Assembly (NCBI GenBank): GCA_910586645.1
Contig: CAJUIS010000011.1
Coordinates: forward strand, 11,920-75,919
Reading direction: 5' to 3'
DNA: 64,000 bases
From: an uncultured Lachnospiraceae bacterium
GTDB taxonomy: Bacteria; Bacillota; Clostridia; Lachnospirales; Lachnospiraceae
Shown here: positions 26,928 to 34,720 of the stretch, in pieces
Numbering within the stretch: the first letter of the stretch is position 1
Layout of the letters: each line of letters starts with the position of its first letter
Translations under genes and position numbers: made by a program
The notes under the pieces: generated by a model
Database searches by the model: none
Seen by the model: the letters and a program-made list of their open reading frames with translations, nothing else
What the model was told of the DNA's origin: nothing

Positions 26928-27611
26928 ATGACAGGAGTGGAAATTCTGTTGCTGGTAATTGGCGTAGTGTTTTTTATTGCCAGTTTCTTTATAACGGAAA
27001 AACTGGGCCCCGGAGAACTGAATAAAATCGGAGAGCTGAGCAACGAAGAAATCAAAAAAGTCATAGAACGAGAGCTTTTAAAAGCGACTTCTGTGATTGA
27101 AGACAAAGTCGGGGAAAAGACGGAGGATGCTTTTCTTCGGACGGAACGTTCCATGGAACGGGAATGTAATGAGAAGATCAGGGAAATCAGCGAATATTCC
27201 GATACGGTCATAGAGTCTATGAACAAGACGCATAATGAGATTATGTTTCTTTACAGTATGCTGAATGACAAGCATGTTGAGCTGACAGATTTTTCATCCA
27301 GGCTTCAGGGGCTTGCCAGTGATTTAAAAAAGCAGGATGAAGAAATTACAGATCATTTGAACAGACAGGCTGTTTTTGAGGAGAGAAAAGAAGAGCAGAT
27401 TTCTTTGGTAAGGGAAGAAAAGAAAGAGGAAGCGTTCTTTCCGGAAGAGAACGATGCAAACATGGATTTTGGAGATGTCAGACATAATGACGCAATTCTT
27501 GCCTTACATAAAAACGGAAAAACGGCAATTGACATTGCAAGGGAGCTTGGGCTTGGTCTGGGTGAAGTCCAACTGGTAATCGGACTGTATGAAGGGAAGA
27601 AAAAGAAGTGA
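26928..27611 (+). CDS. SwrB-like membrane-anchored protein (DUF6115-like)
   Basis: A 227-residue protein with one N-terminal membrane helix (EILLLVIGVVFFIASFFI), a long coiled coil (about residues 30-145) and a C-terminal helix-turn-helix-like segment, AILALHKNGKTAIDIAREL and LGEVQLVIGLYEG. Bacillus SwrB, encoded right after sigD, has the same layout and promotes flagellar export-gate assembly. The similarity is one of architecture and position; sequence identity was not tested. The stop overlaps the next start (GTGA). Confidence 0.6.
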   Translation: MTGVEILLLVIGVVFFIASFFITEKLGPGELNKIGELSNEEIKKVIERELLKATSVIEDKVGEKTEDAFLRTERSMERECNEKIREISEYSDTVIESMNKTHNEIMFLYSMLNDKHVELTDFSSRLQGLASDLKKQDEEITDHLNRQAVFEERKEEQISLVREEKKEEAFFPEENDANMDFGDVRHNDAILALHKNGKTAIDIARELGLGLGEVQLVIGLYEGKKKK

Positions 27612-28162
27612 AACTGAAATATTATCTGAGAGGAATCGGAATAGGGGTATTCGTTACAACCGTTATTTTTATGATTTCCATTTCTCTGCATAAAAATGAG
27701 AATACGGACGCTTCCAAAGAGAATTCCATGACGGTGGAAGCTCTTGAAAACAGCACGCAGAATTCACAGGCGCCTGAAGATGTGAAAAAAGATAGAAAGC
27801 CAAAAGAGGAGAGCGTTCTGACAAAGCAGGAGCCGGAAGTTCAAAATAAACCCAAAGAGACGGAAAAAACGGAAGAAGAGGGCTTAAAAGAAGTGAAAGA
27901 GCAGCCGAAGGAGAACAAGGAAACAGAGCTGGAAGAAGAGCCGGAAGATAAAGTGCGTTTTGAAGTCAGCAACGGAGAGTTTTCCGATACGGTCAGCAGG
28001 AAACTGGAAGCGGCGGGCCTGATTGACGATGCGGCGTCATTTAACCGGTTTTTGGTAGAGAAAGATTATGATGATTCGATCCTTCCCGGAACATACGACA
28101 TACCGAAAGATGCAACGTATGATGAGATTGCCGCTTTGCTGACGCTGCGGGCAAGATATTAG
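27608..28162 (+). CDS. Membrane-anchored protein with MltG/YceG-like N-terminal domain
   Basis: A 184-residue protein with an N-terminal membrane helix (GIGVFVTTVIFMISI), a long Glu/Lys-rich linker (residues about 35-120) and a C-terminal LysM-like segment (FEVSNGEFSDTVSRKLEAAGLI ... LPGTYDIPKDATYDEIAALL) typical of the first domain of YceG/MltG. The catalytic transglycosylase domain is absent, so it is probably a peptidoglycan-associated anchor rather than an enzyme. The GTG start overlaps the previous stop. Confidence 0.55.
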   Translation: MKLKYYLRGIGIGVFVTTVIFMISISLHKNENTDASKENSMTVEALENSTQNSQAPEDVKKDRKPKEESVLTKQEPEVQNKPKETEKTEEEGLKEVKEQPKENKETELEEEPEDKVRFEVSNGEFSDTVSRKLEAAGLIDDAASFNRFLVEKDYDDSILPGTYDIPKDATYDEIAALLTLRARY

Positions 28163-28214
28163 CGGCCGCCGTGAAAATCAAACGGATATCAGATCAAAAA
28201 ATCAGTAAAAATAC

Positions 28215-28243
28215 TTGCAGGCAGAACAGGCTTGTGATATAAT
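28215..28243 (+). promoter_or_regulatory. Sigma-A type promoter for rplS
   Basis: TTGCAG (28215-28220), 17 nt, TATAAT (28238-28243), with TGA before it giving an extended -10. The predicted leader of about 75 nt before rplS could hold an L19-type autoregulatory structure, which I could not confirm. Confidence 0.8.
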
Positions 28244-28323
28244 CTGATAGTTGTGTAAAGTATGCGATGGTCCTCTGTTACAAAAGCGTATTAAGAACAT
28301 CGGACAAATCAGGAGGAAATGAA

Positions 28324-28677
28324 ATGAATGCATTTGAGATTATCAGAGGTATTGAGGCAGAGCAGTTAAAGCCGGAACCGCCTCAGTTCCGCGTAGGGGA
28401 TACCGTAAAGGTATACGGAAAGATCAAAGAGGGAAACCGTGAGAGAATTCAGGTGTTCGAAGGCATTGTTTTGAAGAAACAGGGCGGAAGCAGCCGCGAG
28501 ACTTTTACAGTCCGTAAGTTTTCAAACGGTGTCGGCGTGGAAAAGACATGGCCGTTACACTCTCCGAACGTTGAGAAAGTGGAAGTTGTCCGTTACGGTA
28601 AAGTAAGAAGGGCGAAACTGAACTACTTAAGAGGACGCACCGGAAAGTCTGCAAAGGTAAAAGAATTAGTAAGATAA
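28324..28677 (+). CDS. rplS: Ribosomal protein L19
   Basis: A 117-residue L19 with the typical start [44 protein letters not shown] and the basic [20 protein letters not shown] ending. It sits at the 30S-50S interface. The ATG at 28324 follows CAGGAGG; an in-frame upstream extension to 28267 is leader, not protein. It has its own promoter, and a terminator follows. Confidence 0.97.
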   Translation: MNAFEIIRGIEAEQLKPEPPQFRVGDTVKVYGKIKEGNRERIQVFEGIVLKKQGGSSRETFTVRKFSNGVGVEKTWPLHSPNVEKVEVVRYGKVRRAKLNYLRGRTGKSAKVKELVR

Positions 28678-28686
28678 AGCAAAAGG

Positions 28687-28732
28687 CAGCCGTATCCTGT
28701 TTTGGAGAAATCCAGACAGATGCGGCTGTTTT
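28687..28732 (+). terminator. Terminator after rplS
   Basis: CAGCCGTATC (28687-28696) pairs with GATGCGGCTG (28719-28728, one G-U) across a 22-nt loop, followed by four Ts. The short T run suggests partial termination, allowing some read-through to lepB. Confidence 0.6.
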
Positions 28733-28749
28733 GGCAAAGAAGAGGACAT

Positions 28750-29331
28750 ATGAGGAAAAAAAGAGGATTACATTTTGGGCGGGAAAAAAAGAAAGTCAAT
28801 ATACCGGTTTTAAAAGAGGTCATCCTGTGGGGAGCTGAGATTGTAATCGTGCTGGCGATGGCGTTTGTATTTGTAAGTTACATTGCACAGCGTACCAGCG
28901 TAGTGGGACAGTCTATGTCTCCTACTTTAGAGAGCAGGCAGGAAATTTTGATCAACCGTTTTATTTATTCGATTTCAGATCCAAAGCCAAACGACGTAAT
29001 TGTGTTTCTTCCAAACGGAAATGAAAAGTCGCACTATTATGTGAAACGGGTTATCGGAGTGCCAAACGACACGGTTCAGATCAAAGACGGGGCAGTTTAT
29101 GTCAATGGAGAGCTGTTTGAAGAAGCTGTGGAAACGGCTGCGATTTTGGACGCAGAGCTGGCTTCGGAAGAAATTAAGCTGGGAGAAGACGAATATTTTG
29201 TCTTGGGAGACAACCGCAATAACAGCGAAGACAGCAGATATGCAAATATCGGAAATGTAAAAAAAGAGTATATTATAGGAAAAGCCTGGTTTATTGTGTC
29301 TCCGTTCCGGGACTTTGGCTTTTTGGATTAA
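28750..29331 (+). CDS. lepB: Signal peptidase I
   Basis: A 193-residue type I signal peptidase: a cytoplasmic basic N-terminus, one membrane helix (EIVIVLAMAFVFVSYI), the catalytic Ser in GQSMSPTL (Ser55) and the general base Lys in YYVKRVIG (Lys99), then EYFVLGDNRNNSEDSRY. It removes signal peptides from secreted proteins. The ATG at 28750 follows AAGAGGA; the upstream TTG at 28702 would extend it into the terminator. Confidence 0.95.
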   Translation: MRKKRGLHFGREKKKVNIPVLKEVILWGAEIVIVLAMAFVFVSYIAQRTSVVGQSMSPTLESRQEILINRFIYSISDPKPNDVIVFLPNGNEKSHYYVKRVIGVPNDTVQIKDGAVYVNGELFEEAVETAAILDAELASEEIKLGEDEYFVLGDNRNNSEDSRYANIGNVKKEYIIGKAWFIVSPFRDFGFLD

Positions 29332-29347
29332 AAGACAGGAGAAAAAT

Positions 29348-30196
29348 ATGCAGTTTCAATGGTATCCGGGGCATATGACAAAGGCAAAGCGTCAGATGCA
29401 GGAAGATATAAAGTTAATAGATTTGATTATTGAATTGGTGGATGCAAGGATTCCGTTTTCGAGCAGGAATCCGGATATAGATGAGCTGGGAAAGAATAAG
29501 GCGCGTTTGATTTTAATGAATAAAGCGGATTTGGCGGATCCGAAAAAGACAGAAGCCTGGAGCGGATATTTTAAGGAAAAAGGCTGTTTTACAGTATGCG
29601 TGGATGCCAGGAGCAAAAAGGGAATGAAACTGATTCAGAATGAAATCATGGCGGCCTGCAAAGAAAAGATTGAGCGGGACAGAAAACGTGGGATTAAAAA
29701 CCGTCCGGTGCGCGCTATGGTAGTGGGGATTCCAAATGTGGGAAAGTCTACGTTTATCAATACGTATGCCGGGCGCGCCTGCGCCAAAACCGGGAATAAG
29801 CCGGGAGTTACCAAAGGCAAGCAGTGGATCCGCCTGAACAAAAACGTGGAGCTTTTGGACACGCCCGGAATTTTATGGCCGAAATTTGAAGATCAGAAGG
29901 TTGGGCTTCATCTTGCATTGATTGGTTCCATCAAAGACGACATTTTAAATACGGAAGAACTGGCGGAGACGCTTTTAAATCTCCTGATGAGCAGTTATCC
30001 GGGAGTGATTGCGGAGCGGTACGGCGTAAAAGAAGAGGAGACGGCGGCCGGGATTCTGGAAATGGTTGCAAAGGCCAGAGGCTGTCTGAAGAAGGGCGAT
30101 GAGCTGGATTATGGCAAAGCGGCGTCGCTTGTCATTGACGAATTCAGAAGCGGAACCATCGGCAGATTTACGATAGAAGATCCAAAAGACAGGTGA
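29348..30196 (+). CDS. rbgA: RbgA (YlqF), 50S ribosome assembly GTPase
   Basis: A 282-residue circularly permuted GTPase: NKADL (G4) comes first, then GIPNVGKST (G1) and DTPGILWP (G3). It starts MQFQWYPGHMTKAKRQM, the RbgA signature. It matures the 50S subunit. The ATG at 29348 follows GACAGGAG. The order rplS, rbgA, rnhB, ylqG-like, ylqH-like matches Bacillus. Confidence 0.96.
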   Translation: MQFQWYPGHMTKAKRQMQEDIKLIDLIIELVDARIPFSSRNPDIDELGKNKARLILMNKADLADPKKTEAWSGYFKEKGCFTVCVDARSKKGMKLIQNEIMAACKEKIERDRKRGIKNRPVRAMVVGIPNVGKSTFINTYAGRACAKTGNKPGVTKGKQWIRLNKNVELLDTPGILWPKFEDQKVGLHLALIGSIKDDILNTEELAETLLNLLMSSYPGVIAERYGVKEEETAAGILEMVAKARGCLKKGDELDYGKAASLVIDEFRSGTIGRFTIEDPKDR

Positions 30197-30200
30197 TTTT

Positions 30201-30863
30201 ATGGAAAAGGCAAAGAAGAGCAAAGAAGAGAAGCTTGCGGCGGAAAAAGAGCGGGTGGAAGCGCTGAAAGCATACGAAAAAGAATATGCTGTTTTTGGCG
30301 CAGTCTGTGGAATTGACGAAGTGGGAAGAGGGCCTTTGGCCGGGCCTGTGGTCGCAGGAGCCGTCATTTTGCCGCCGGACTGTACGATTTTGTATATCAA
30401 CGATTCCAAGAAGATTTCCGAGAAAAAAAGAGAAGAGCTTTATCCTGTCATTATGGAGCAGGCGGTGTCTGTTGGAATTGGAATGGTATCGCCGCAGAGG
30501 ATTGACGAAATTAATATTCTGCAGGCAACTTATGAAGCCATGCGGGAAGCTATTCATAATTTGAGCGTAACGCCCGATATATTATTAAATGATGCGGTGA
30601 CGATTCCGGATGTTTCCATCCGGCAGGTTCCGATTGTTAAGGGCGATACAAAGAGCATTTCCATTGCGGCGGCAAGCATTGTCGCAAAAGTTACAAGGGA
30701 CAGACTGATGAAAGAGTACGACGTCATTCTGCCGGAATATGCTTTTGCCTCCAACAAAGGCTATGGTACGGCTGCTCATATTGCAGCCTTAAAAGAGTAT
30801 GGACCCTCCCCGATTCACCGCAGGACATTTATTCAGAGAATCGTACAAAGCGGGATGGAGTGA
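30201..30863 (+). CDS. rnhB: Ribonuclease HII
   Basis: A 220-residue RNase HII with the metal-binding residues in CGIDEVGRGPLAGPVVAGA, SKKISEKKRE, a conserved DAVTIP region and SIAAASIVAKVTRD, plus GYGTAAH. It cleaves RNA-DNA hybrids and misincorporated ribonucleotides. It has an N-terminal Lys/Glu-rich extension of about 35 residues. Its stop overlaps the next reading frame. Confidence 0.96.
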   Translation: MEKAKKSKEEKLAAEKERVEALKAYEKEYAVFGAVCGIDEVGRGPLAGPVVAGAVILPPDCTILYINDSKKISEKKREELYPVIMEQAVSVGIGMVSPQRIDEINILQATYEAMREAIHNLSVTPDILLNDAVTIPDVSIRQVPIVKGDTKSISIAAASIVAKVTRDRLMKEYDVILPEYAFASNKGYGTAAHIAALKEYGPSPIHRRTFIQRIVQSGME

Positions 30864-30868
30864 AGGCA

Positions 30869-32674
30869 ATGCAGATTTCGGATATGCTGAACCAGTACAA
30901 CAGAAACATTTCAAACGGAACAGAGATTTCCGGCGGAACGCAGGGAATCCGGCAGGTTATGTCATCCCTTCAAAATATGCCTGTTGGGAATGTATTTGAA
31001 GGCAGTGTCAATCATATGGAAAACGGAGTCGTTACGCTTGGGCTGCCGGACGGAAAGACGATTCAGGCAAAACTGGATTCCGGCGTATCTGTTCGAGTGG
31101 GAGAATCCATGTTTTTTCAGGTGCGTTCCAACAACGGGGCGCAGATCGCAATTCGTCCTTTTTCAAATGGAACCGGCGCAAACCCTACGCTTTTGAATGC
31201 ATTAAAGGCTGCGAACCTGCCCGTCAATGGAAAGACGGTTACTATGGTGAATGCCATGATGGAGCAGGCTATGTCGATTGATAAACAGAGCCTTTTGCAT
31301 ATGGCAAAGCTTGTACTGGGGAATGACGGAATGGACGCTGCGTCCATTGTCCAGATGGCGAAGCTTGGCATTCCGATAACGGAAGAAATGGCGGCGCAGT
31401 TTGAAAATTATAAATTCGACCAGTATGCAATTTTAGATCAGTTGGAAGCCGTTTTAGAGATGTTGCCGGAGAACCTTTCCGGCAAAGGGATGGGAGAAGA
31501 GAAGTTTTTAGAGTTCAACCAAAAAATGCTTGAGCTTTTTTTGGGGGAAGAAGCGGCAGGAGACGGGGGGAGCGTAAAAGTCCTTCCAGAGGTTTCTGTG
31601 GAGGATGGGAAAGTTGTGGCGAATCTGCCGGAACAGGCCGAAGGACAGCCGCAGGAAGCGGCAGATGCAAAAACGGCGGTTTTAAAGCCGGATTTGGCTT
31701 TGGCAGAGGAGACGCTGGCGGAGCTGGAGAGTCCGGAGAAATCAGGGAGCAGCGTTTCGGAAAAGACGGCGGAAACGGCTTCTGTCCGTGACGGAAACGC
31801 ACCGGAAAATTCACAGAATGCAGCGAAGCCGCAGGCGGAAATGATGAAAAGCTTTTTAAGCGGAGGGGAACTTTCGCAGCTTGCAAAGCAGATGACGGAT
31901 ATTTTGAAGTTGTCTGCAAATCCGGAGTTGTTTCAGAAGGGGATTTTAAACGGAGACGTTACGTCAAAAGAGCTGATGCAGTTGTTGAGCGAAGCGTTTT
32001 TATCCCAGGATCCTGATGTAAAGAAAGCGCTTGGCGGGCTGGCGTCTTCAAAAGCATACCGCGCTCTGGTTCGCAATATGATAGAGCGGCAGTGGTTTTT
32101 AAAGCCGGAAGAACTGAAAACGGAGCATAAAGTCAGTGAATTGTATGAACGGATGGATCGCCAGCTTGGCCAGATGGAGAAAATTTTAAAAGCGTTTGGC
32201 CAAAATGCGCCGCAGCTTTCGGAAACAGCGTCTGCGGTACGGAGCAATATACAGTTTATGAATCAGTTGAACCAGGTGTATGCCTATGTGCAGATTCCGT
32301 TAAAGCTGGCGGGCCAGAACGCGCAAAGCGAGCTGTACGTTTATGCGGATAAACGGAAGAAGCAGGAAAAAGACGGGGAACTGACGGCATTTCTGCATCT
32401 GGATTTGGATCACCTCGGGGCTACGGATGTCTCTATAAAACTTGCGCAGAAAAAAGTCGCCACAAATTTTTATCTGGCAGACGACGCTTCGTATCAGATT
32501 ATATTGGAACATATGCATATTCTGGAAAAAAGGCTTGAGGAAAAGGGATATAATGTCAGGATACAGGTGACGAATCAGGAAGAAAAAGCAAATTTCGTGG
32601 AGGAACTTTTAAAAAAGGGGACGCCTTCCGCCGGCGGAATGGTGCACAGGTATTCTTTTGATGTCAGGGCGTGA
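30869..32674 (+). CDS. YlqG-like protein with FliK-type C-terminal domain
   Basis: A roughly 601-residue protein between rnhB and an flhB-like gene, where Bacillus has ylqG. The N-terminus has a small beta-domain (VVTLGLPDGKTIQAKLD and MFFQVRSNNGAQIAIRP); the middle is Glu/Ala-rich, like FliK; the end (LTAFLHLDLDHLGATDVSI ... LEKRLEEKGYNVRIQV) resembles the FliK hook-length domain. The ATG at 30869 has GGAG 8 nt upstream. The C-terminal relation to FliK is by eye; function is unknown. Confidence 0.65.
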   Translation: MQISDMLNQYNRNISNGTEISGGTQGIRQVMSSLQNMPVGNVFEGSVNHMENGVVTLGLPDGKTIQAKLDSGVSVRVGESMFFQVRSNNGAQIAIRPFSNGTGANPTLLNALKAANLPVNGKTVTMVNAMMEQAMSIDKQSLLHMAKLVLGNDGMDAASIVQMAKLGIPITEEMAAQFENYKFDQYAILDQLEAVLEMLPENLSGKGMGEEKFLEFNQKMLELFLGEEAAGDGGSVKVLPEVSVEDGKVVANLPEQAEGQPQEAADAKTAVLKPDLALAEETLAELESPEKSGSSVSEKTAETASVRDGNAPENSQNAAKPQAEMMKSFLSGGELSQLAKQMTDILKLSANPELFQKGILNGDVTSKELMQLLSEAFLSQDPDVKKALGGLASSKAYRALVRNMIERQWFLKPEELKTEHKVSELYERMDRQLGQMEKILKAFGQNAPQLSETASAVRSNIQFMNQLNQVYAYVQIPLKLAGQNAQSELYVYADKRKKQEKDGELTAFLHLDLDHLGATDVSIKLAQKKVATNFYLADDASYQIILEHMHILEKRLEEKGYNVRIQVTNQEEKANFVEELLKKGTPSAGGMVHRYSFDVRA

Positions 32675-32966
32675 GAAGATGGAGAGAACGGGAAAAGACA
32701 GGAAGATAAAAACTGCCGTTGCGCTTGCCTATGAAGCGGGAGATTTGGCGCCAAAAATTCTTGCTACGGGAAAAGGCGAGCTGGCCGAGAAGATTATTGA
32801 AAAGGGAAAAGCGGAAAATGTCCCGCTGTATAAAGACAATAAACTGGCGAATACGCTGTCAAAGCTTGAAATTGGGGATACAATACCGCCGGAGCTGTAT
32901 GACGTTGTAGCGGAGATTCTGGTATTTGTAGACGATATGGACAGACTGCGCTCCAAGATAAAATAA
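32661..32966 (+). CDS. FlhB C-terminal domain homologue (YlqH/FlhX type)
   Basis: A roughly 100-residue free protein matching the last part of FlhB: TAVALAYEAGDLAPKIL and VPLYKDNKLANTL ... IPPELYDVVAEIL align with the region following NPTH in the full FlhB of this window. The NPTH self-cleavage motif and all membrane helices are absent. The start may be ATG 32661 or ATG 32679; neither has a clear ribosome site. It pairs with the FliK-like gene upstream. Confidence 0.85.
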   Translation: MSGREKMERTGKDRKIKTAVALAYEAGDLAPKILATGKGELAEKIIEKGKAENVPLYKDNKLANTLSKLEIGDTIPPELYDVVAEILVFVDDMDRLRSKIK

Positions 32967-32975
32967 AAGGATTTT

Positions 32976-33335
32976 ATGGAAAACAAAAGAGAAATCGGGA
33001 CTGTTTATGAAAAAACGGCTGCAAAGTATCTGGAACGAAAGGGATTTTTTATTCTTGAGAGGAATTTTTGCAGCCGTTTTGGGGAAATTGACATTATTGC
33101 AAAAGACGGCGGATATCTTGTGTTTATAGAAGTAAAGTACCGCAGGGACGATTCCTGCGGCAGCCCGCTGGAGGCAGTGGATGGAAAGAAGCAGAGAAAA
33201 ATTTGCAGGACGGCTTCTTATTTTTGCCTTCGGCAGGGGTATGCAGATACGACGCCCTGCCGTTTTGACGTGATTGCAATGGAAGGCGACGGAAGCATTC
33301 TTCATTTGGAAAATGCATTTGATTATAAAAGATAG
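32976..33335 (+). CDS. yraN: YraN family (UPF0102) endonuclease-like protein
   Basis: A 119-residue protein with a restriction-endonuclease-like fold: GTVYEKTAAKYLERKGF, RNFCSRFGEIDIIAKDG, and FIEVKYR, which gives the E-D-ExK pattern of PD-(D/E)XK enzymes. Its cellular role is unsettled. AAAAGGA precedes the ATG. Position near rnhB is common for this family. Confidence 0.9.
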   Translation: MENKREIGTVYEKTAAKYLERKGFFILERNFCSRFGEIDIIAKDGGYLVFIEVKYRRDDSCGSPLEAVDGKKQRKICRTASYFCLRQGYADTTPCRFDVIAMEGDGSILHLENAFDYKR

Positions 33336-33353
33336 GCAGGGAGGGATTGAGCC

Positions 33354-34196
33354 ATGTTTGAGAATACGATTCCAAGACTGGAGGATTTTTCGTCAAAAAA
33401 CGACGTCAGCCTTCCTTTGTTTGTGTTTCCTTCTCTGAAACAGTGCGGCATTGTAAAGCATGGTTTTACGACGCGCAGAGGGGGCGTCAGCGAAGGGATT
33501 TTTGAGGCGCTGAATCTGAGTTTTACCAGAGGGGACAGCCGGAATGCCGTGGAAGAGAATTACAGAAGGCTTGCCGCTGCGCTTGGCGTAGAATATGAAA
33601 GTTTTGTATTTTCAGATCAGACGCATACGACAAATGTGGCGCGTGTGGGCAGGAAAGACAGAGGGAACGGAATCCTAAGAGAACGGCAGAGCCGGGATGT
33701 GGACGGAATGGTGACGGATGAAAAGGGAGTTACGCTCGTAACATTTTTTGCGGATTGTGTGCCTTTGTACTTTGTGGATCCGGTGCGTTATGCGATAGGT
33801 CTCAGCCATTCGGGATGGCGCGGCACTGTGGGACGTATGGGAGCTGTGACGCTGGAAAAGATGGCGCAGGAGTTTGGATCAAATCCGGAAGATATGATTT
33901 GTGCCGTCGGGCCGTCAATTTGCCGGAATTGCTATGAAGTGGGCGAAGACGTGGCGGAAGAATTTTTACGGGAATTTTCCGGGCGGGAAAAAGAACTGCT
34001 CGTAAAGAAAGAAAATGGGAAGTATCAGCTTGATCTTTGGAGGGCGAATGAAATTGTCCTCTTAGAAGCGGGTGTGAGAAGGGAAAATATTTCAGTTACG
34101 GAGGTCTGCACCTGCTGTAATCCGAAACTTTTATTTTCACACCGGGCGAGTCAGGGAAAGCGTGGAAACCTGGCGGCGGTTCTGGCTCTGCAGTGA
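33354..34196 (+). CDS. pgeF: PgeF (YfiH) family multicopper-like purine/phenol enzyme
   Basis: A 280-residue PgeF/YfiH protein: GFTTRRGGVSEG at the start, FSDQTHTTNVA, FFADCVPLYF with the metal-binding Cys, SHSGWRGTVGRM with the His, and ICAVGPSICRNCYEV. Members act on peptidoglycan editing or on purine nucleosides; which applies here is not shown. GGGAGGGA precedes the ATG. It is the last gene before a terminator. Confidence 0.9.
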   Translation: MFENTIPRLEDFSSKNDVSLPLFVFPSLKQCGIVKHGFTTRRGGVSEGIFEALNLSFTRGDSRNAVEENYRRLAAALGVEYESFVFSDQTHTTNVARVGRKDRGNGILRERQSRDVDGMVTDEKGVTLVTFFADCVPLYFVDPVRYAIGLSHSGWRGTVGRMGAVTLEKMAQEFGSNPEDMICAVGPSICRNCYEVGEDVAEEFLREFSGREKELLVKKENGKYQLDLWRANEIVLLEAGVRRENISVTEVCTCCNPKLLFSHRASQGKRGNLAAVLALQ

Positions 34197-34242
34197 AAAA
34201 TTGCGGGCGCCGCAAAGAAACTTCTGTCTTAAGATACGATTC

Positions 34243-34282
34243 GCTCCGGAATACAAACAAACAGGTATTCCGGGGCTTTTTT
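34243..34282 (+). terminator. Rho-independent terminator after pgeF
   Basis: GCTCCGGAATAC (34243-34254) pairs over 12 bp with GTATTCCGGGGC (34265-34276, one G-U) and is followed by six Ts. It separates the rbgA-pgeF group from gatCAB. Confidence 0.9.
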
Positions 34283-34344
34283 CATCTTAAATTTAAATTT
34301 TCCGGATTTTTCCGGAATTCGAAAAGAAAAGGAGGAGAATTTTT

Positions 34345-34707
34345 ATGAGCGGCAGTTACAAAGACGAAACGTTAAAACGTGTCAGCGAAAACGGCAGCGG
34401 AGCAAAAAGCGCCATGGCAGATGTTATTTCGGATGAAACCATTGCGTATGTGGGGATTTTGGCAAAAATTGATCTTTCTCCAAAGGAAAAGGAGCAGGCC
34501 CAAAAAGACATGGGAGAAATGCTGGATTATATTGATAAATTGAATGAGCTGGATACATCAGGCGTCTTGCCCGCGTCTCATATTTTTTCCGTGGGAAACG
34601 TATTTCGTGAAGACATTGTGACGAATGGGGACGGGAGCAAAGAAGCGCTGGCAAATGCGCCTGCAAAAAAAGGCGGAGGATTTGCCGCTCCAAAAACGAT
34701 CGGATAA
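34345..34707 (+). CDS. gatC: GatC, Asp-tRNA/Glu-tRNA amidotransferase subunit C
   Basis: A 120-residue GatC whose fold (AYVGILAKIDLSPKE ... LDYIDKLNELDT) starts after an N-terminal extension of about 24 residues. AAGGAGGAG lies 8 nt before ATG 34345, which favours that start over the internal ATG at 34414. GatC holds GatA and GatB together for indirect Gln-tRNA and Asn-tRNA synthesis. Confidence 0.93.
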   Translation: MSGSYKDETLKRVSENGSGAKSAMADVISDETIAYVGILAKIDLSPKEKEQAQKDMGEMLDYIDKLNELDTSGVLPASHIFSVGNVFREDIVTNGDGSKEALANAPAKKGGGFAAPKTIG

Positions 34708-34720
34708 CGGGAGGGACAGT

